Below, piece by piece: positions 35,712 through 44,614 of a DNA stretch of 64,000 nucleotides (the first letter of the stretch is position 1; each line of letters opens with the position of its first letter). The translations under genes and the position numbers were made by a program. Under the pieces are notes generated by a model, which saw only the letters and a program-made list of their open reading frames with translations, had not been told where the DNA came from and ran no database searches. Origin of the DNA: Chitinophaga pollutisoli (lineage in GTDB: Bacteria; Bacteroidota; Bacteroidia; Chitinophagales; Chitinophagaceae); contig NZ_CP149822.1 of the NCBI RefSeq assembly GCF_038396755.1, positions 248,001-312,000 on the forward strand. The letters are read 5' to 3'.

Positions 35712-36179
35712 TTAGTCGCTGTTTTTGTCTATGCTGAATTCATTGTTTTCCTCGTCCTCGGCGCCCATTTCCTGTTCTTCGTCATCATCCTCCGCGCCGG
35801 GCACGTCGAGCTCGTCTTCGTTGAGCGGGTCGCCATCGTCGTCTGTATCGTCGGGCAGGGCGTTGCGGAGGTTTTGTTCTTCTTCGTCGAGCGGGTCGAT
35901 GGTGGCCGCGTCGTCGAGGAGTTGGCGTTCGGTGTCGCTGACGTTATCCTCGCCTTCGAGGTCGAGTTCATCATCTTCTTCGTTCACGTCGTCCAGCAGG
36001 CCTTCTCCTTCCTCATCCGCGGAGGATGCGGTGGTGTCGGCCAGTTCTCCGGCCGGGGGAACGTGGATATGTTCCTGTCCCGGGATGTCTTTTACTTCGG
36101 GAAGGTCCATGATGATGTCTTCGGAAGGCGGGAGCGGTTCCTCTTTCCGGTTATCGGGAATGGTTTGATCTTTTTTCAT
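35712..36179 (-). CDS. Highly acidic low-complexity protein
   Basis: A 155-residue protein with strong Asp/Glu bias: long runs such as EEDDELDLEGED and DDDEEQEMGAEDEE. The start at 36179 (MKKDQTIPDNRKEE) is chosen because upstream in-frame sequence is unlike the rest. It is probably intrinsically disordered; no family recognised. It resembles in composition the small acidic protein encoded at 48541-48762, both in stress-type neighbourhoods. The biased opposite strand is Ser-rich and is not a gene. Confidence 0.75.
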   Translation of the reverse strand: MKKDQTIPDNRKEEPLPPSEDIIMDLPEVKDIPGQEHIHVPPAGELADTTASSADEEGEGLLDDVNEEDDELDLEGEDNVSDTERQLLDDAATIDPLDEEEQNLRNALPDDTDDDGDPLNEDELDVPGAEDDDEEQEMGAEDEENNEFSIDKNSD

Positions 36180-36350
36180 GGTGCATGTTTCCAATACCGG
36201 TGAAAGAACCATGCCACGGTGAACAACGGGAAGCCGCAGGCCTTTGCTGTAGCGCAATTGCCACAGATTCCACCCCAACATACACGATTGGAGGCATAGC
36301 GGCACGAACAGCCGGGGAGGCCGCCACGAGAGGTCGTTGCCGTAAACGTA

Positions 36351-36827
36351 TTACATTTTCTTTTCCTGCAATTTATCGTGGTAAGGCAGGTACAAGGGCA
36401 GGGCGGCGGAGCCGTACCAGCGGAAGCAATCGGCTTCCAGGAGGCCGCCGGAAATGGAGGGGTCGGTTTGCAGCAAAGCCCGGACTTCCTCTACAGTGGG
36501 CACGTTGAGGATGAAAATCCCACGCCAGTTACGGTCGTTTTGGGCCATGGGGCCGGCCACGGCCAGCTTGCCGTCTTTCACCAGGCGCCCGATGTTCTCC
36601 ATATGCCCCTTAAACAGGGCGGCCACCGTATCTTTGTTATCCGCAGGGTGCGGGCCGGTTTTGAGTATCACGAGCACGTAGTACTTCATCCCGTAGGGAT
36701 CGGCGCCGAGGGAGTCAGCCAGTTTCAGTATTTCCGCGCCGGCCAATGCCGTGCTTATTTTTTCCAATGTGGGATATGAAAAGCAGGAAATCGCGCTGGA
36801 ATGAGAAACCACGGTGAATATTCTCAT
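36351..36827 (-). CDS. YCII-related protein, N-terminus disturbed
   Basis: From about residue 40 the protein (LADSLGADPYGMKYYVLVILKTGPH...AVAGPMAQNDRNWRGIFILNV) matches secreted YciI-like proteins of Bacteroidota, a ferredoxin-like fold with no defined reaction. The usual signal peptide is absent; the first residues (MRIFTVVSHSSAISCFSYP) do not resemble one. The ATG overlaps the start of an inverted TonB-plug fragment, so the 5' end was probably altered by the same rearrangement. A TTG near 36764 is an alternative start. Confidence 0.65.
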   Translation of the reverse strand: MRIFTVVSHSSAISCFSYPTLEKISTALAGAEILKLADSLGADPYGMKYYVLVILKTGPHPADNKDTVAALFKGHMENIGRLVKDGKLAVAGPMAQNDRNWRGIFILNVPTVEEVRALLQTDPSISGGLLEADCFRWYGSAALPLYLPYHDKLQEKKM

Positions 36828-36921
36828 GAAGAACAGCGCGGGCGGACTGGAAGAAGTAGTGGTTGTGGGTTATACAAAGCAAAAGAAGATCTCCATCGTG
36901 GGATCGCTGGTAACAGTAAAA
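36826..36921 (+). pseudogene. Fragment of a TonB-dependent receptor plug (SusC-like) gene
   Basis: Thirty-two codons read MKNSAGGLEEVVVVGY followed by TKQKKISIVGSLVTVK. The string LEEVVVVGYxxQKK is the near-invariant plug-domain start of SusC/RagA-type receptors. Nothing of the 900-residue remainder follows: the frame ends in a stop near 36980 after unrelated codons. It lies between two minus-strand genes and is antisense to the altered tail of the secreted-protein pseudogene. Confidence 0.7.
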
Positions 36922-37869
36922 ACACTGTATTATTCTTCCCGCTTTCCAGCTTTTTCTCCAACGCAGCTATTTTAGCAGATTGTTGTATTAGTTGTTGCTG
37001 CTGTTGCAGCATGTAAAGCGTCAATTCTTCTACTTTCTTCATCAGAATTTTATTCATTTCCCCTACATCCTGTCCGGTACGGTGAATGGAATCGGCGGAG
37101 GGCACATCCGGGAGGTGTTTATTTTGACGAATATAATCAGCGAGATCCTCTGGCCGCATGAGCGAATAATCTTGTTCAAACACATAGTCCGGCCAGCCGG
37201 TTGCGGTAACTTTCACTTTTTTCGCGGAAATGGTACCGTTGACGGCGAGGCGGTTGTCGCCAGTGTTAGATGTTCCAATTCCTATATTGCCATTTACGAA
37301 GTGCGTTCCAGGACTGGTTAAATACAAGGGCATAGACATATTATACCCATATTGATTTACTCCCTGGTGGATCGTGTCAAGCGCATTATGAGTTAACGAT
37401 CCTGAACCAACAGGCTCAACAAAAGGAGCAGCATCATATACGGTCACAGTAGTAGCATAGTTGGAATTCTATGAGTACGAAGTAGATCCTCGCATCCAAA
37501 CCAGAAATTGCCGTGTACTGTTACTTGCTGACGCATCTCTCCAATTCGAAAAAAATTCACTTGTTTTGGGTTGGTTTGCCGTATCGTTGCATCAATGTAA
37601 TTTGCACCATGCCCCCAATTCGTTAGGTGAAAAGTGAATGTGGCCATTAAGGCGCCGCGATGATTGGGCGCTACAGAATCACGATGCGTGTCTGATCTGC
37701 CGATATTAAGAATGGTTGGAGAATGATTCAACCACCCGCCATCGATAAATACCACAGGGTAAAACTTATTAATTTGGCCTCCAACGGTAAAAGTTCCAGA
37801 TGTTGCTTGTGAAAAGGCGGGAACGCAGGCCAAGCATAACAGGCTAACAAGTACGGTAAGGGATTTTAT
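36911..37869 (-). pseudogene. Decayed secreted protein with tail-fibre-like C-terminal region
   Basis: The signal peptide (KSLTVLVSLLCLACVPAFSQ) has ATA where a start is expected (37869-37867). The first part (to GNFWFG near 37485) and the second (NSNYATTVTVYDAAPF onward) are in different frames, and the connecting frame contains a TAG after TSYS. The second part holds the Bacteroidota repeat-adhesin ending GNIGIGT...LAVNGTISAKKVKV...HLPDVPSADSI...GEMNKILMKKVEELTLYMLQQQQQL, a trimeric coiled-coil type end. The tail runs into the antisense of a TonB-plug fragment. At least three independent lesions make real decay likely. Confidence 0.8.
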
Positions 37870-37928
37870 AAATGAGATTTTGTTTAAATATAGACTTGAA
37901 TATTACATATACTTTATGAAATAAAAAA

Positions 37929-37950
37929 GCGGAACACCATTGTGTTCCGC
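37929..37950 (-). terminator. Rho-independent terminator
   Basis: Stem GCGGAACAC / GTGTTCCGC with CATT loop; on the minus strand a run of T follows. It ends the oxidoreductase operon 116 bp after its last stop codon. Confidence 0.88.
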
Positions 37951-38065
37951 ATCTCCTTTTTGTCTGTATCTGAATCTGAATCGTCCGAAAGGATGGAATT
38001 TTGAGCCGGGAGAAGGCTATTGCCGGGCATTCGCCGCGCCTGCTCCTCGCTAATTCAACGATTTA

Positions 38066-39195
38066 CTATTTCAACAAAGTGAACTCCGGCAGTTTGATTA
38101 CGGCGCCGCCTTGTTTGGCGGATTCGTGCGCCAGGATGCCCACGCAGGTAATATTGGCCGACTGAACGGCGTTGGGATAAGGTTGTGTATTGTTTTTCAG
38201 CGCATCCAGGAATGCGTGCACCAGGTGCGGATGCGAACCGCCGTGGCCACCGCCCTGGGTGAAGGAAAGATGCTGGTGCTCGTCTGCATCGTACACCCCT
38301 TGCTTCGTGAAAGCGCGGATGGGCTCGGGCAACAGATGCGCATAATCGGGGCTTTCTGTTTCCGAAGGGATCTCGGGCTCGGGGCGCTTGGCGGTATGGA
38401 CCACCAGCGGGCGCCCTTCGATCAGGGGCCATTCCACCGACTGTTTCGAGCCGTACACTTCGAAGCTTTCCCGATACTGGCGCGCCACATCGAACAAAGA
38501 ACGGTAGATATGCGCGCTGAGGTCGCTGTCGCGGAATTTGATGTGCGTGGTTTCCACAGCGTAGGGCGAATTGTAAAATCCGTGCATTTCCTCGCGGATA
38601 GTACCCGAGCCGAAGCAGGACACATACTCCGCTTCGCTGCGCATCAAACCCAAAACCGGCCCCACGCAATGGGTGGCGTAGTACATGGGCGGGAGGCCCG
38701 GCCAATATCCCGGCCAGCCGTCCATATCCTGCTGGTGGCTGGCTTTGAGGAACTGCACCTTGCCCAGTTCGCCTTTATCATATAATTCTTTCATGAACAG
38801 GAACTCGCGTGCGTATACAACGGTTTCCATCATCATGTATGTAAGTTTTTTTCCTTGCTGATGGCTACGATCTCCTCGCATTCCTCCACCGTTGTGGCCA
38901 TGGGTACGGTACAGGCTACGTGCTTGCCGGCGCGGAGGGCTTTGATGGTCTGCTGCCCGTGATCGGGAATCGGCGTGTTGATATGCACGGCATCGATGTC
39001 GGGGTTGAGGAGCATTTCGTCAAAATCCGTATACCGGCCTGCGATGTTGAAGGCATCCCCAATTTCGTCGAGCCGCGAGCGGGTACGCTGGCAAATGGCG
39101 ACGAGCTTTGCGTCGGGGTGTTTCAGATAGATGGGGATGAATTCCGCACCGAACCCCAGTCCGGCGATGGCTACATTGATCGTTCGTTTATCCAT
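38066..39195 (-). pseudogene. Gfo/Idh/MocA oxidoreductase gene with one-base frameshift (or slippage site)
   Basis: Residues 1-118 (MDKRTINVAIAGLGFGAEF...HVACTVPMATTVEECEEIVAISKEKN) form the NAD(P)-binding Rossmann half; the C-terminal half (LTYMMMETVVYAREFLFMKELYDKGELG...) continues in another frame to 38066. The frames meet in the A7 run (plus-strand T7 38846-38852). One more base gives EKKLTYMMMET; alternatively the sequence A AAA AAC is a classic -1 slippery heptamer and would give EKNLTYMMMET. These enzymes oxidise sugars or inositols. It lies 3 bp after the isomerase gene in a sugar operon. Confidence 0.88.
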
Positions 39196-39198
39196 GAC

Positions 39199-40061
39199 TC
39201 ATGATTTGAAAAGTTGTTGTAAAAAACGGATGCCTTCGCGGCCGAAAGTATCCTGGTCCGGCGCCAGCTGCTTCCAGATACACACGGCACCGGCCAGTTC
39301 CACTACTTCAGGCGTAAAGCTCTCGATCGACACCACGCCGCTGTACCCTACTTCGCGGATCGCATCCCGCAGCGACGCCCAGGGCGTTTGCCCCGTTCCC
39401 GGAATACCCCGGTGGTTTTCCGATACCTGGACGTGCACCAGCCATTTTCCCGCCGTCCGGATCGCTTCGCCCGGGTCTTTCTCTTCTATCGACATATGAA
39501 AACTATCGAGCCCTACACCTGCCGACGGGTGATCCAGCTCTTCGGCCATCCTGCGCGCGTCTGCCGCGGTATTAACCAGGTCAGATTCAAATCGGTTCAG
39601 CGGCTCTATGGCCAGGCGAACACCATGTTGCTCCGCGATCGCGCACACTTCCCGAAGGCCCTTCACCGCCAGTTTCCATTCTGCCTTCCTTTCCGCTTCC
39701 GGCAATTGCCGGGCCTTACCCACCGCCGAATACATGGGTCCCGCAAACACGGGCGCATTCCATTCCGCGCAAAGCTCCAGGCACTGCCGCATGTAGGCGG
39801 TGCTGCCGGCGCGGATGGCGGCGTCGGGGTGCGTCAGGTCTCTCGAAGGGCCGAAAGCACCGCAAACAATGGCTTTCAGGCCGGTTTCCTCCAGTGCCCG
39901 GCGTACCGCTTCCCCATCAATCAACTCCGGGTACTCTACCGGTATTTCCACCGCCCCGAATCCCATGTCGCGGATTTTGTACAAAAGCGGGATGGATGCG
40001 GTGTTGAAGGGGAAGTCCAGAGCCAGGTGCTCGCGCCCAACGTAATGTCATTCATGTTCAT
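39199..40061 (-). pseudogene. Sugar phosphate isomerase/epimerase gene with one-base frameshift
   Basis: The TIM-barrel body (YKIRDMGFGAVEIPVE...VRLAIEPLNRFESDLVNTAADARRM...GVGLDSFHMSIEEKD...HVQVSENHRGIPGTGQTPW) is a xylose-isomerase-like epimerase of the D-psicose/tagatose 3-epimerase group with its metal ligands Glu, Asp, His, Glu. The true N-terminus MNDITLGASTWLWTSP lies upstream in a second frame starting at 40055 or 40061; one extra C in the C4 run (plus-strand G4 40009-40012) joins them as TSPFNTASIPLLYKIRDM. Without repair only a TTG-started truncated protein lacking the first strand could be made. Confidence 0.88.
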
Positions 40062-40087
40062 CTTTTTTCGCCATAACCCGGCGGAAC

Positions 40088-40113
40088 CGGGAGCGTTCTT
40101 CGGCACGCTCCCG
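40088..40113. repeat. Hairpin in the operon between the azurin-fusion gene and the isomerase
   Basis: Perfect 9-bp stem CGGGAGCGT / ACGCTCCCG with an 8-nt loop and no T-run on either side. On the minus-strand mRNA it sits in the 93-nt gap between two operon genes and may be an mRNA-processing or attenuating structure. Confidence 0.55.
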
Positions 40114-40154
40114 CTCTTCCGGGCAACCTTTAACGTGGAATATCAAAATGTGCG

Positions 40155-43100
40155 TCAACGGATCACTTTCATTACCCCGTTCATAATCGACCAATGACCG
40201 GGGAAGGTGCAAACAAAGGGATAATCTCCCGCTTCGTCGGGCACCTTGAAGCGCAGTACCACCGTTTCCTGCGGGTTCACGAGGCGGGTGGCAAACAGCA
40301 CTTCGGGCATGTCGGGTACATAATTCATTTCTGCGCCATGCGGGTCCGCGGCCAGTTTATTGGCGGCCTGCCCCACGGATTGCAATGAACCCGGCTTCAC
40401 GATCACGAGATTGTGCTGCATGAAATCGGGATTCTCCAGCACCACGTCCACCACTGTTCCGGCTTTCACTGTAAAAGTGGCCTGATCGTATTTCATTTCG
40501 TTCTGGATCACCTTGAGCGTTACCGTTTGGTCGGATTTGCCGGTGGGTGCTTCGGGAGCGGCGTCCTGTTTATTCAGGTAAGTGAACACGAAAGTTTCGG
40601 CCAGGCTGCGGTCGCTGAACAGTTTCGTGCCGTCGCCGTTGAAAACTTTTTCTACTTCATATTTCCATTCGCCCGCCAGCGGGATTTTCCTGCCGCCGGC
40701 TTCGAGGTACATATTTTCCGGTTTGCCGATTATACCGCCACCGCCGCCGGTGTCCGTCACTTTGATGGAGATAACGTTGCGTCCGGGCTTCAGCAAGCCC
40801 GCGCGGATGGCGTATTTCCGCGGATCGGCCCATTTTCTTTCCATCCCGCCCACGAACTTTCCGTTTACGTAAGTGTCGTCGGAATCATCGATCGGCCCCA
40901 GCGACAACATGCCTGCCTTGCCTGCTGCATCCGCGGGAACGTCGACTACCATCCGGAACCAGACGATCCCGTCGATGTTCAGGCCGGCGTTTTCGATGTA
41001 TTGCGGCAGGCGCATGGTTTTCCAATTCGTGTCGTCAACGTTTTCCCCGGAACGGTCAGCCGGTTTGGCTGCATCTTTCCCGAATCCCGGGTTTTCGGAC
41101 AGGAATGCCGCGATGAACCCTTTGCGATGGTGCGCCGCCGCCGCATATACGCCTTTCTGCAACCACGCATCCTCTTTCACGGAAGGTTCTTTGCTGATAG
41201 CATACAAAACGCGCCCCAGCGTGTCGGACGCCGGCACATTGGCCAGCGCCACAAGGGCGGCCAGGCGCGTGTTGGGGTCTTTGTCGCGGAGGGCGCCGGA
41301 GGCGAGTACCTGCTTGTCCGTCCACCGATGGCGCGCCAGTACCTGGATTGCCGCTTTGCGTACGGCAGCGTCTTCGTGCTGCAGCGCCTTTTCAATTTGG
41401 GTGCGGTAACGGCCCGAAGCGCCCAGCCCTTCGATGGCCCAGAGGGCATGCAGTGCAGCGGGGGCTTTACCTGCCGTCAGGTCCGCCAGTTGCGGGAGTG
41501 CTGCCGAATCTTTCTTTTCTACCAGCAGCCGCTGGGCGGTCATCCGCCAGAAAAGGTTATCGTGGCTGAGTGCCGAAATATATGCATTCGTGTTATCGAG
41601 TGTAACAGCGGGCGAAGTTTTCGCACCGCGGTGTACGACGCGCCAGATGCGGCCGTGGCTTTTATCGCGCAGGGGGTTCTCATAAGCGTTCCCCTTGCCG
41701 TTCACCGCCGCGTAACCGCCGCGTTCTTCAGTAGGCGTAGGGTTGTGCTGCACGATGAAGTTATACCAATCCAGCACCCAAACGGCGCCGTCCGGCCCGG
41801 TTCTCGCATCTACAGGGCTCACCCATTCGTCTGCCGAGGCAAACAAGTTCCAGCCGTCTTTTTCCTTGAAACCGGCGCCGTCTTTCACAATGCGGGCCAC
41901 GTGCACGAGGTGCCCCGTGGGCTCGCAAACGAACGCCGTGGATTGGTATGCTTCCGGATATTGCGCCGCTGTATAAAAAGCGTGGCCTGATGCCGCGGTG
42001 AACCCGCCGAACACATCCACCTGCCGCACATGCGCTGTAACGGGATGCATGGCATAGTGGCCGTCTATCTTCACGCTTCCGGCGATAGCCGCTCCCTCCA
42101 CACCTTTCAACGCGGCATTCGGAATGCCCATATAAACGCTGTGGGTATTATTGGCCGTGGATGCAAAAATATCGTTCGCCGCATTAAAGCCGAAGCCCCA
42201 GGTGTTGTTGCTCGTCGGCGTCATGAATTCGAATTTCGACGCATCCGGTTCAAACCGGTACACGCCCTGGCTGAATTCCTGGTACTGCCCGCCGGCATTG
42301 CCTTTGAAGCCGGAATACCCTACCGTTCCCCAAATCATGTTATCCATGCCATATTGCAGGTTCGACGGGCCGGCATGCGTATCGAAAGTACCCCATCCCG
42401 TGATGAGCGTTTTGCGCACATCGGCTTTATCGTCGCCATTCGTATCCTGCAAAAACAGAAAATGCGGCGCCTGCGACACAATCACCCCGCCATTCGCAAA
42501 AACGAGGCTGGTGGGGATGTTCAGTTTGTCGGCGAAGATGGTGAACTTATCCGCCTTTCCGTCGCCGTCGGTATCCTCGCAGATCTTGATCCGGTCGTCG
42601 CCCTGCCCTTCCGTGCCGCGCACGGTATTGGGATAATCCACGGTTTCGATCACCCAAAGACGGCCTTTTTCATCCCAGGCCATGGCGATGGGATTGATGA
42701 TATCCGGTTCGGAAGCGAAAAGCTGCAATTCGAACCCGGGCGGCACCTGTATGAGCTTCGCCGAGGAATCCGGGCTGAGCGGCAGCTGGAACCGGGGCGC
42801 GGGATCACGTTTTTCATAATTGGGAATATTCGCTTCGTCGCGGTATTGCAGCGTGGGCATGGTTTTGCGGAAAGCCTCCCATTTGCGGCGGGCTTTGTCG
42901 CCCGCAGCCCAGAGAATACCGTTTTTCATCAGTTGATGGAAACCAGGGTGGCCCCAGGTACGCTCGTCGTGGCCGTAAGCCGTGTAGAACACGCGGCCGG
43001 CGCCATATTGTTTCACCCAAGTCCAGGGCTCGTTGCGGCCGTTTTCGGGGCGTTCCTGCAGCACAGTCCTGTCGTCGGACAGGTGATCGTGCACATAGGT

Positions 43101-43586
43101 TTCGTCCCAGGTAATAAAAGGCGTGAGGCCCTGCGTTACGGGGTGGGTGGTATCGAGGGTGGTAACGTGAAAAGTGGCCGTGTCGTGGGATTTGAACTGC
43201 CCGCCCACCATTTTCACGAATTCGTCGGAATTGCGGAAGCAGTAGCTGGCGCAATGTACCGGAACAAAACCCTTACCCCCTCGCACAAAGCCCAGCAGCG
43301 CGGCTTCCTGGGAAGGCGTGATGGAATCGTGGTTGGCGTAGAGCATCAATACATCGTACTGTTGGAGGTTTTCGTCGGTGAGGACGGCCGGATCGTCGGC
43401 ATACGTGAACTGGATGCCTTCCGTAGCGAGCGCGGAGGCCAGCAGCGGCATGTATTGCGCGGAATGATGATGGGTGGAAGCGTGGCCCAGGAATAACACC
43501 TGCATCGGCCCTTCCTGCTCCTTGCCGCAGGCGGCAAACAGCATCGTGGTTAAAACGAGGACTAAGACGTGGAATCGAATTTTCAT
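40155..43586 (-). CDS. ThuA / PVC-type propeller dehydrogenase / azurin fusion lipoprotein
   Basis: An 1143-residue lipoprotein (lipobox LFAAC, Cys20). Order of domains: ThuA glutamine-amidotransferase-like (about 25-245), six-bladed propeller of the PVC-type membrane-bound dehydrogenase family (about 275-640, PPGFELQLFASEPDIINPIAMAWDE), HEAT-like repeats (650-830), a carbohydrate-binding beta-sandwich (about 840-980), and a C-terminal azurin/plastocyanin domain (1010-1143) with copper ligands in HNLVI and CTFPGHWSIMNG. No CxxCH haem motif is present. It probably oxidises a sugar and hands electrons to its own copper centre. First gene of the operon with isomerase and oxidoreductase. Confidence 0.92.
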   Translation of the reverse strand: MKIRFHVLVLVLTTMLFAACGKEQEGPMQVLFLGHASTHHHSAQYMPLLASALATEGIQFTYADDPAVLTDENLQQYDVLMLYANHDSITPSQEAALLGFVRGGKGFVPVHCASYCFRNSDEFVKMVGGQFKSHDTATFHVTTLDTTHPVTQGLTPFITWDETYVHDHLSDDRTVLQERPENGRNEPWTWVKQYGAGRVFYTAYGHDERTWGHPGFHQLMKNGILWAAGDKARRKWEAFRKTMPTLQYRDEANIPNYEKRDPAPRFQLPLSPDSSAKLIQVPPGFELQLFASEPDIINPIAMAWDEKGRLWVIETVDYPNTVRGTEGQGDDRIKICEDTDGDGKADKFTIFADKLNIPTSLVFANGGVIVSQAPHFLFLQDTNGDDKADVRKTLITGWGTFDTHAGPSNLQYGMDNMIWGTVGYSGFKGNAGGQYQEFSQGVYRFEPDASKFEFMTPTSNNTWGFGFNAANDIFASTANNTHSVYMGIPNAALKGVEGAAIAGSVKIDGHYAMHPVTAHVRQVDVFGGFTAASGHAFYTAAQYPEAYQSTAFVCEPTGHLVHVARIVKDGAGFKEKDGWNLFASADEWVSPVDARTGPDGAVWVLDWYNFIVQHNPTPTEERGGYAAVNGKGNAYENPLRDKSHGRIWRVVHRGAKTSPAVTLDNTNAYISALSHDNLFWRMTAQRLLVEKKDSAALPQLADLTAGKAPAALHALWAIEGLGASGRYRTQIEKALQHEDAAVRKAAIQVLARHRWTDKQVLASGALRDKDPNTRLAALVALANVPASDTLGRVLYAISKEPSVKEDAWLQKGVYAAAAHHRKGFIAAFLSENPGFGKDAAKPADRSGENVDDTNWKTMRLPQYIENAGLNIDGIVWFRMVVDVPADAAGKAGMLSLGPIDDSDDTYVNGKFVGGMERKWADPRKYAIRAGLLKPGRNVISIKVTDTGGGGGIIGKPENMYLEAGGRKIPLAGEWKYEVEKVFNGDGTKLFSDRSLAETFVFTYLNKQDAAPEAPTGKSDQTVTLKVIQNEMKYDQATFTVKAGTVVDVVLENPDFMQHNLVIVKPGSLQSVGQAANKLAADPHGAEMNYVPDMPEVLFATRLVNPQETVVLRFKVPDEAGDYPFVCTFPGHWSIMNGVMKVIR

Positions 43587-43663
43587 GCTTATCTGAATTC
43601 AATCCCAAATTCCGAAATAAAAAATTGGCGTCATTCCTCGATTATGTCGCATTCAGACTGTAT

Positions 43664-43703
43664 TTTGTCATGAAATCCCGCTTTACATCTTAATAATGAC
43701 AAA
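43664..43703. promoter_or_regulatory. Candidate AraC operator: TTTGTCAT / ATGACAAA inverted repeat
   Basis: A perfect 8-bp inverted repeat (43664-43671 and 43696-43703) lies in the 128-bp region between the divergent sugar operon and AraC-type gene. Centre-to-centre spacing is 32 bp, about three helical turns. It overlaps a TATTTTG promoter-like string. Confidence 0.45.
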
Positions 43704-43714
43704 TAAAAGGTAAC

Positions 43715-44614
43715 ATGAAAGCCGTTCAAAAAGCCCGCATATCACCGGACAGCGCCTTTGCCGTACAGCATTTGCATGCGCCGCACTTCGATCCTAACTG
43801 GCATTTTCATGCGGAGTACCAGTTGTTTGTAGTATTGCAGGGGACGGGAACGCGTTTTATCGGCGACCATGTGGAGCCGTTTTCGCCCGGCGACCTGGTG
43901 TTTACCGGGCCCGACCTGCCGCACCTCTGGCGCAGCGACCCCGAATATTTCGAGGGCGACCGTTCGCGGCAAACGGAGGGGGTGGTGATTTATTTCCATG
44001 AAGATTTGCTGGGGCCAGCGCTCCTGTCCAAAAATGAAGCCCTGCGCATACGTCAGTTGCTGAACCGGTCGCGCCGTGGCATCCGGTTTACGGGGCATAC
44101 GCAACTGGAGGCGGCCCGCCGCATGGAGGCGCTGCCAGCGCTGCGCGATTTCGACCGGGTGCTGGCGTTGCTACAATTACTGGATCTGCTCTCGCATTCC
44201 GAATCCTGCCACCTGCTGGCCGGCGCGGGTTATACGAATGCGCTCAAGGCGGAAGACACCGAGCGGATGAATAGCGTGCATGCATACGTGATGCAGCACT
44301 TCCGCGAGAAAATCAGCCTGGAAGCTGCCGCCGCCCTCGCTAATATGACGCCAACATCCTTCAGCCGCTATTTCCGCACCCACGCCAATAAGACTTTCTC
44401 CGATTTCCTGAGCGAAATACGAATCGGCTATGCCTGCAAGCTACTGCTGGAAAAAGAAATGGACGTGGCGCAAATCGCGTATGAAAGCGGCTTTCAAACC
44501 CTGTCCAACTTCAACAAACAATTCCGCGACCTTACTTCTTACAGCCCCCTCGCCTACCGCCGCGCCTATGCTGAATCTGGTTACCCAGGCACTAATCGAA
44601 ATACAATGCAATGA
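43715..44614 (+). CDS. AraC family transcriptional regulator with cupin sensor domain
   Basis: A 299-residue regulator. The N-terminal cupin (about 20-110, HFDPNWHFHAEYQLFVVLQGTGTRFIGD and FSPGDLVFTGPDLPHLW) binds a ligand, probably a sugar. The C-terminal 100 residues carry two helix-turn-helix motifs (LEAAAALANMTPTSFSRYFRTHANKTFSDF and VAQIAYESGFQTLSNFNKQFRDLTSYSPLAYR). It is divergent from the ThuA/azurin-isomerase-oxidoreductase operon and probably activates it. Its 3' end overlaps the convergent gene by 23 bp. Confidence 0.94.
   Translation: MKAVQKARISPDSAFAVQHLHAPHFDPNWHFHAEYQLFVVLQGTGTRFIGDHVEPFSPGDLVFTGPDLPHLWRSDPEYFEGDRSRQTEGVVIYFHEDLLGPALLSKNEALRIRQLLNRSRRGIRFTGHTQLEAARRMEALPALRDFDRVLALLQLLDLLSHSESCHLLAGAGYTNALKAEDTERMNSVHAYVMQHFREKISLEAAAALANMTPTSFSRYFRTHANKTFSDFLSEIRIGYACKLLLEKEMDVAQIAYESGFQTLSNFNKQFRDLTSYSPLAYRRAYAESGYPGTNRNTMQ

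Noticed and set aside
35725..36168. Plus-strand frame encoding a serine-rich protein
   Set aside because: It is the complement of the Asp/Glu-rich gene (GAN/GAR codons give Ser on the other strand), so it reflects composition bias.
36801..37016. Small plus-strand cysteine-rich frame ending CCISCCCCCSM
   Set aside because: The Cys run is the complement of a Gln-coding coiled-coil stretch in the pseudogene; it overlaps the TonB-plug fragment in another frame.
40009..40012. Programmed frameshift in the isomerase gene
   Set aside because: The run is only four bases of C without a slippery heptamer, so a lost base is the simpler reading.
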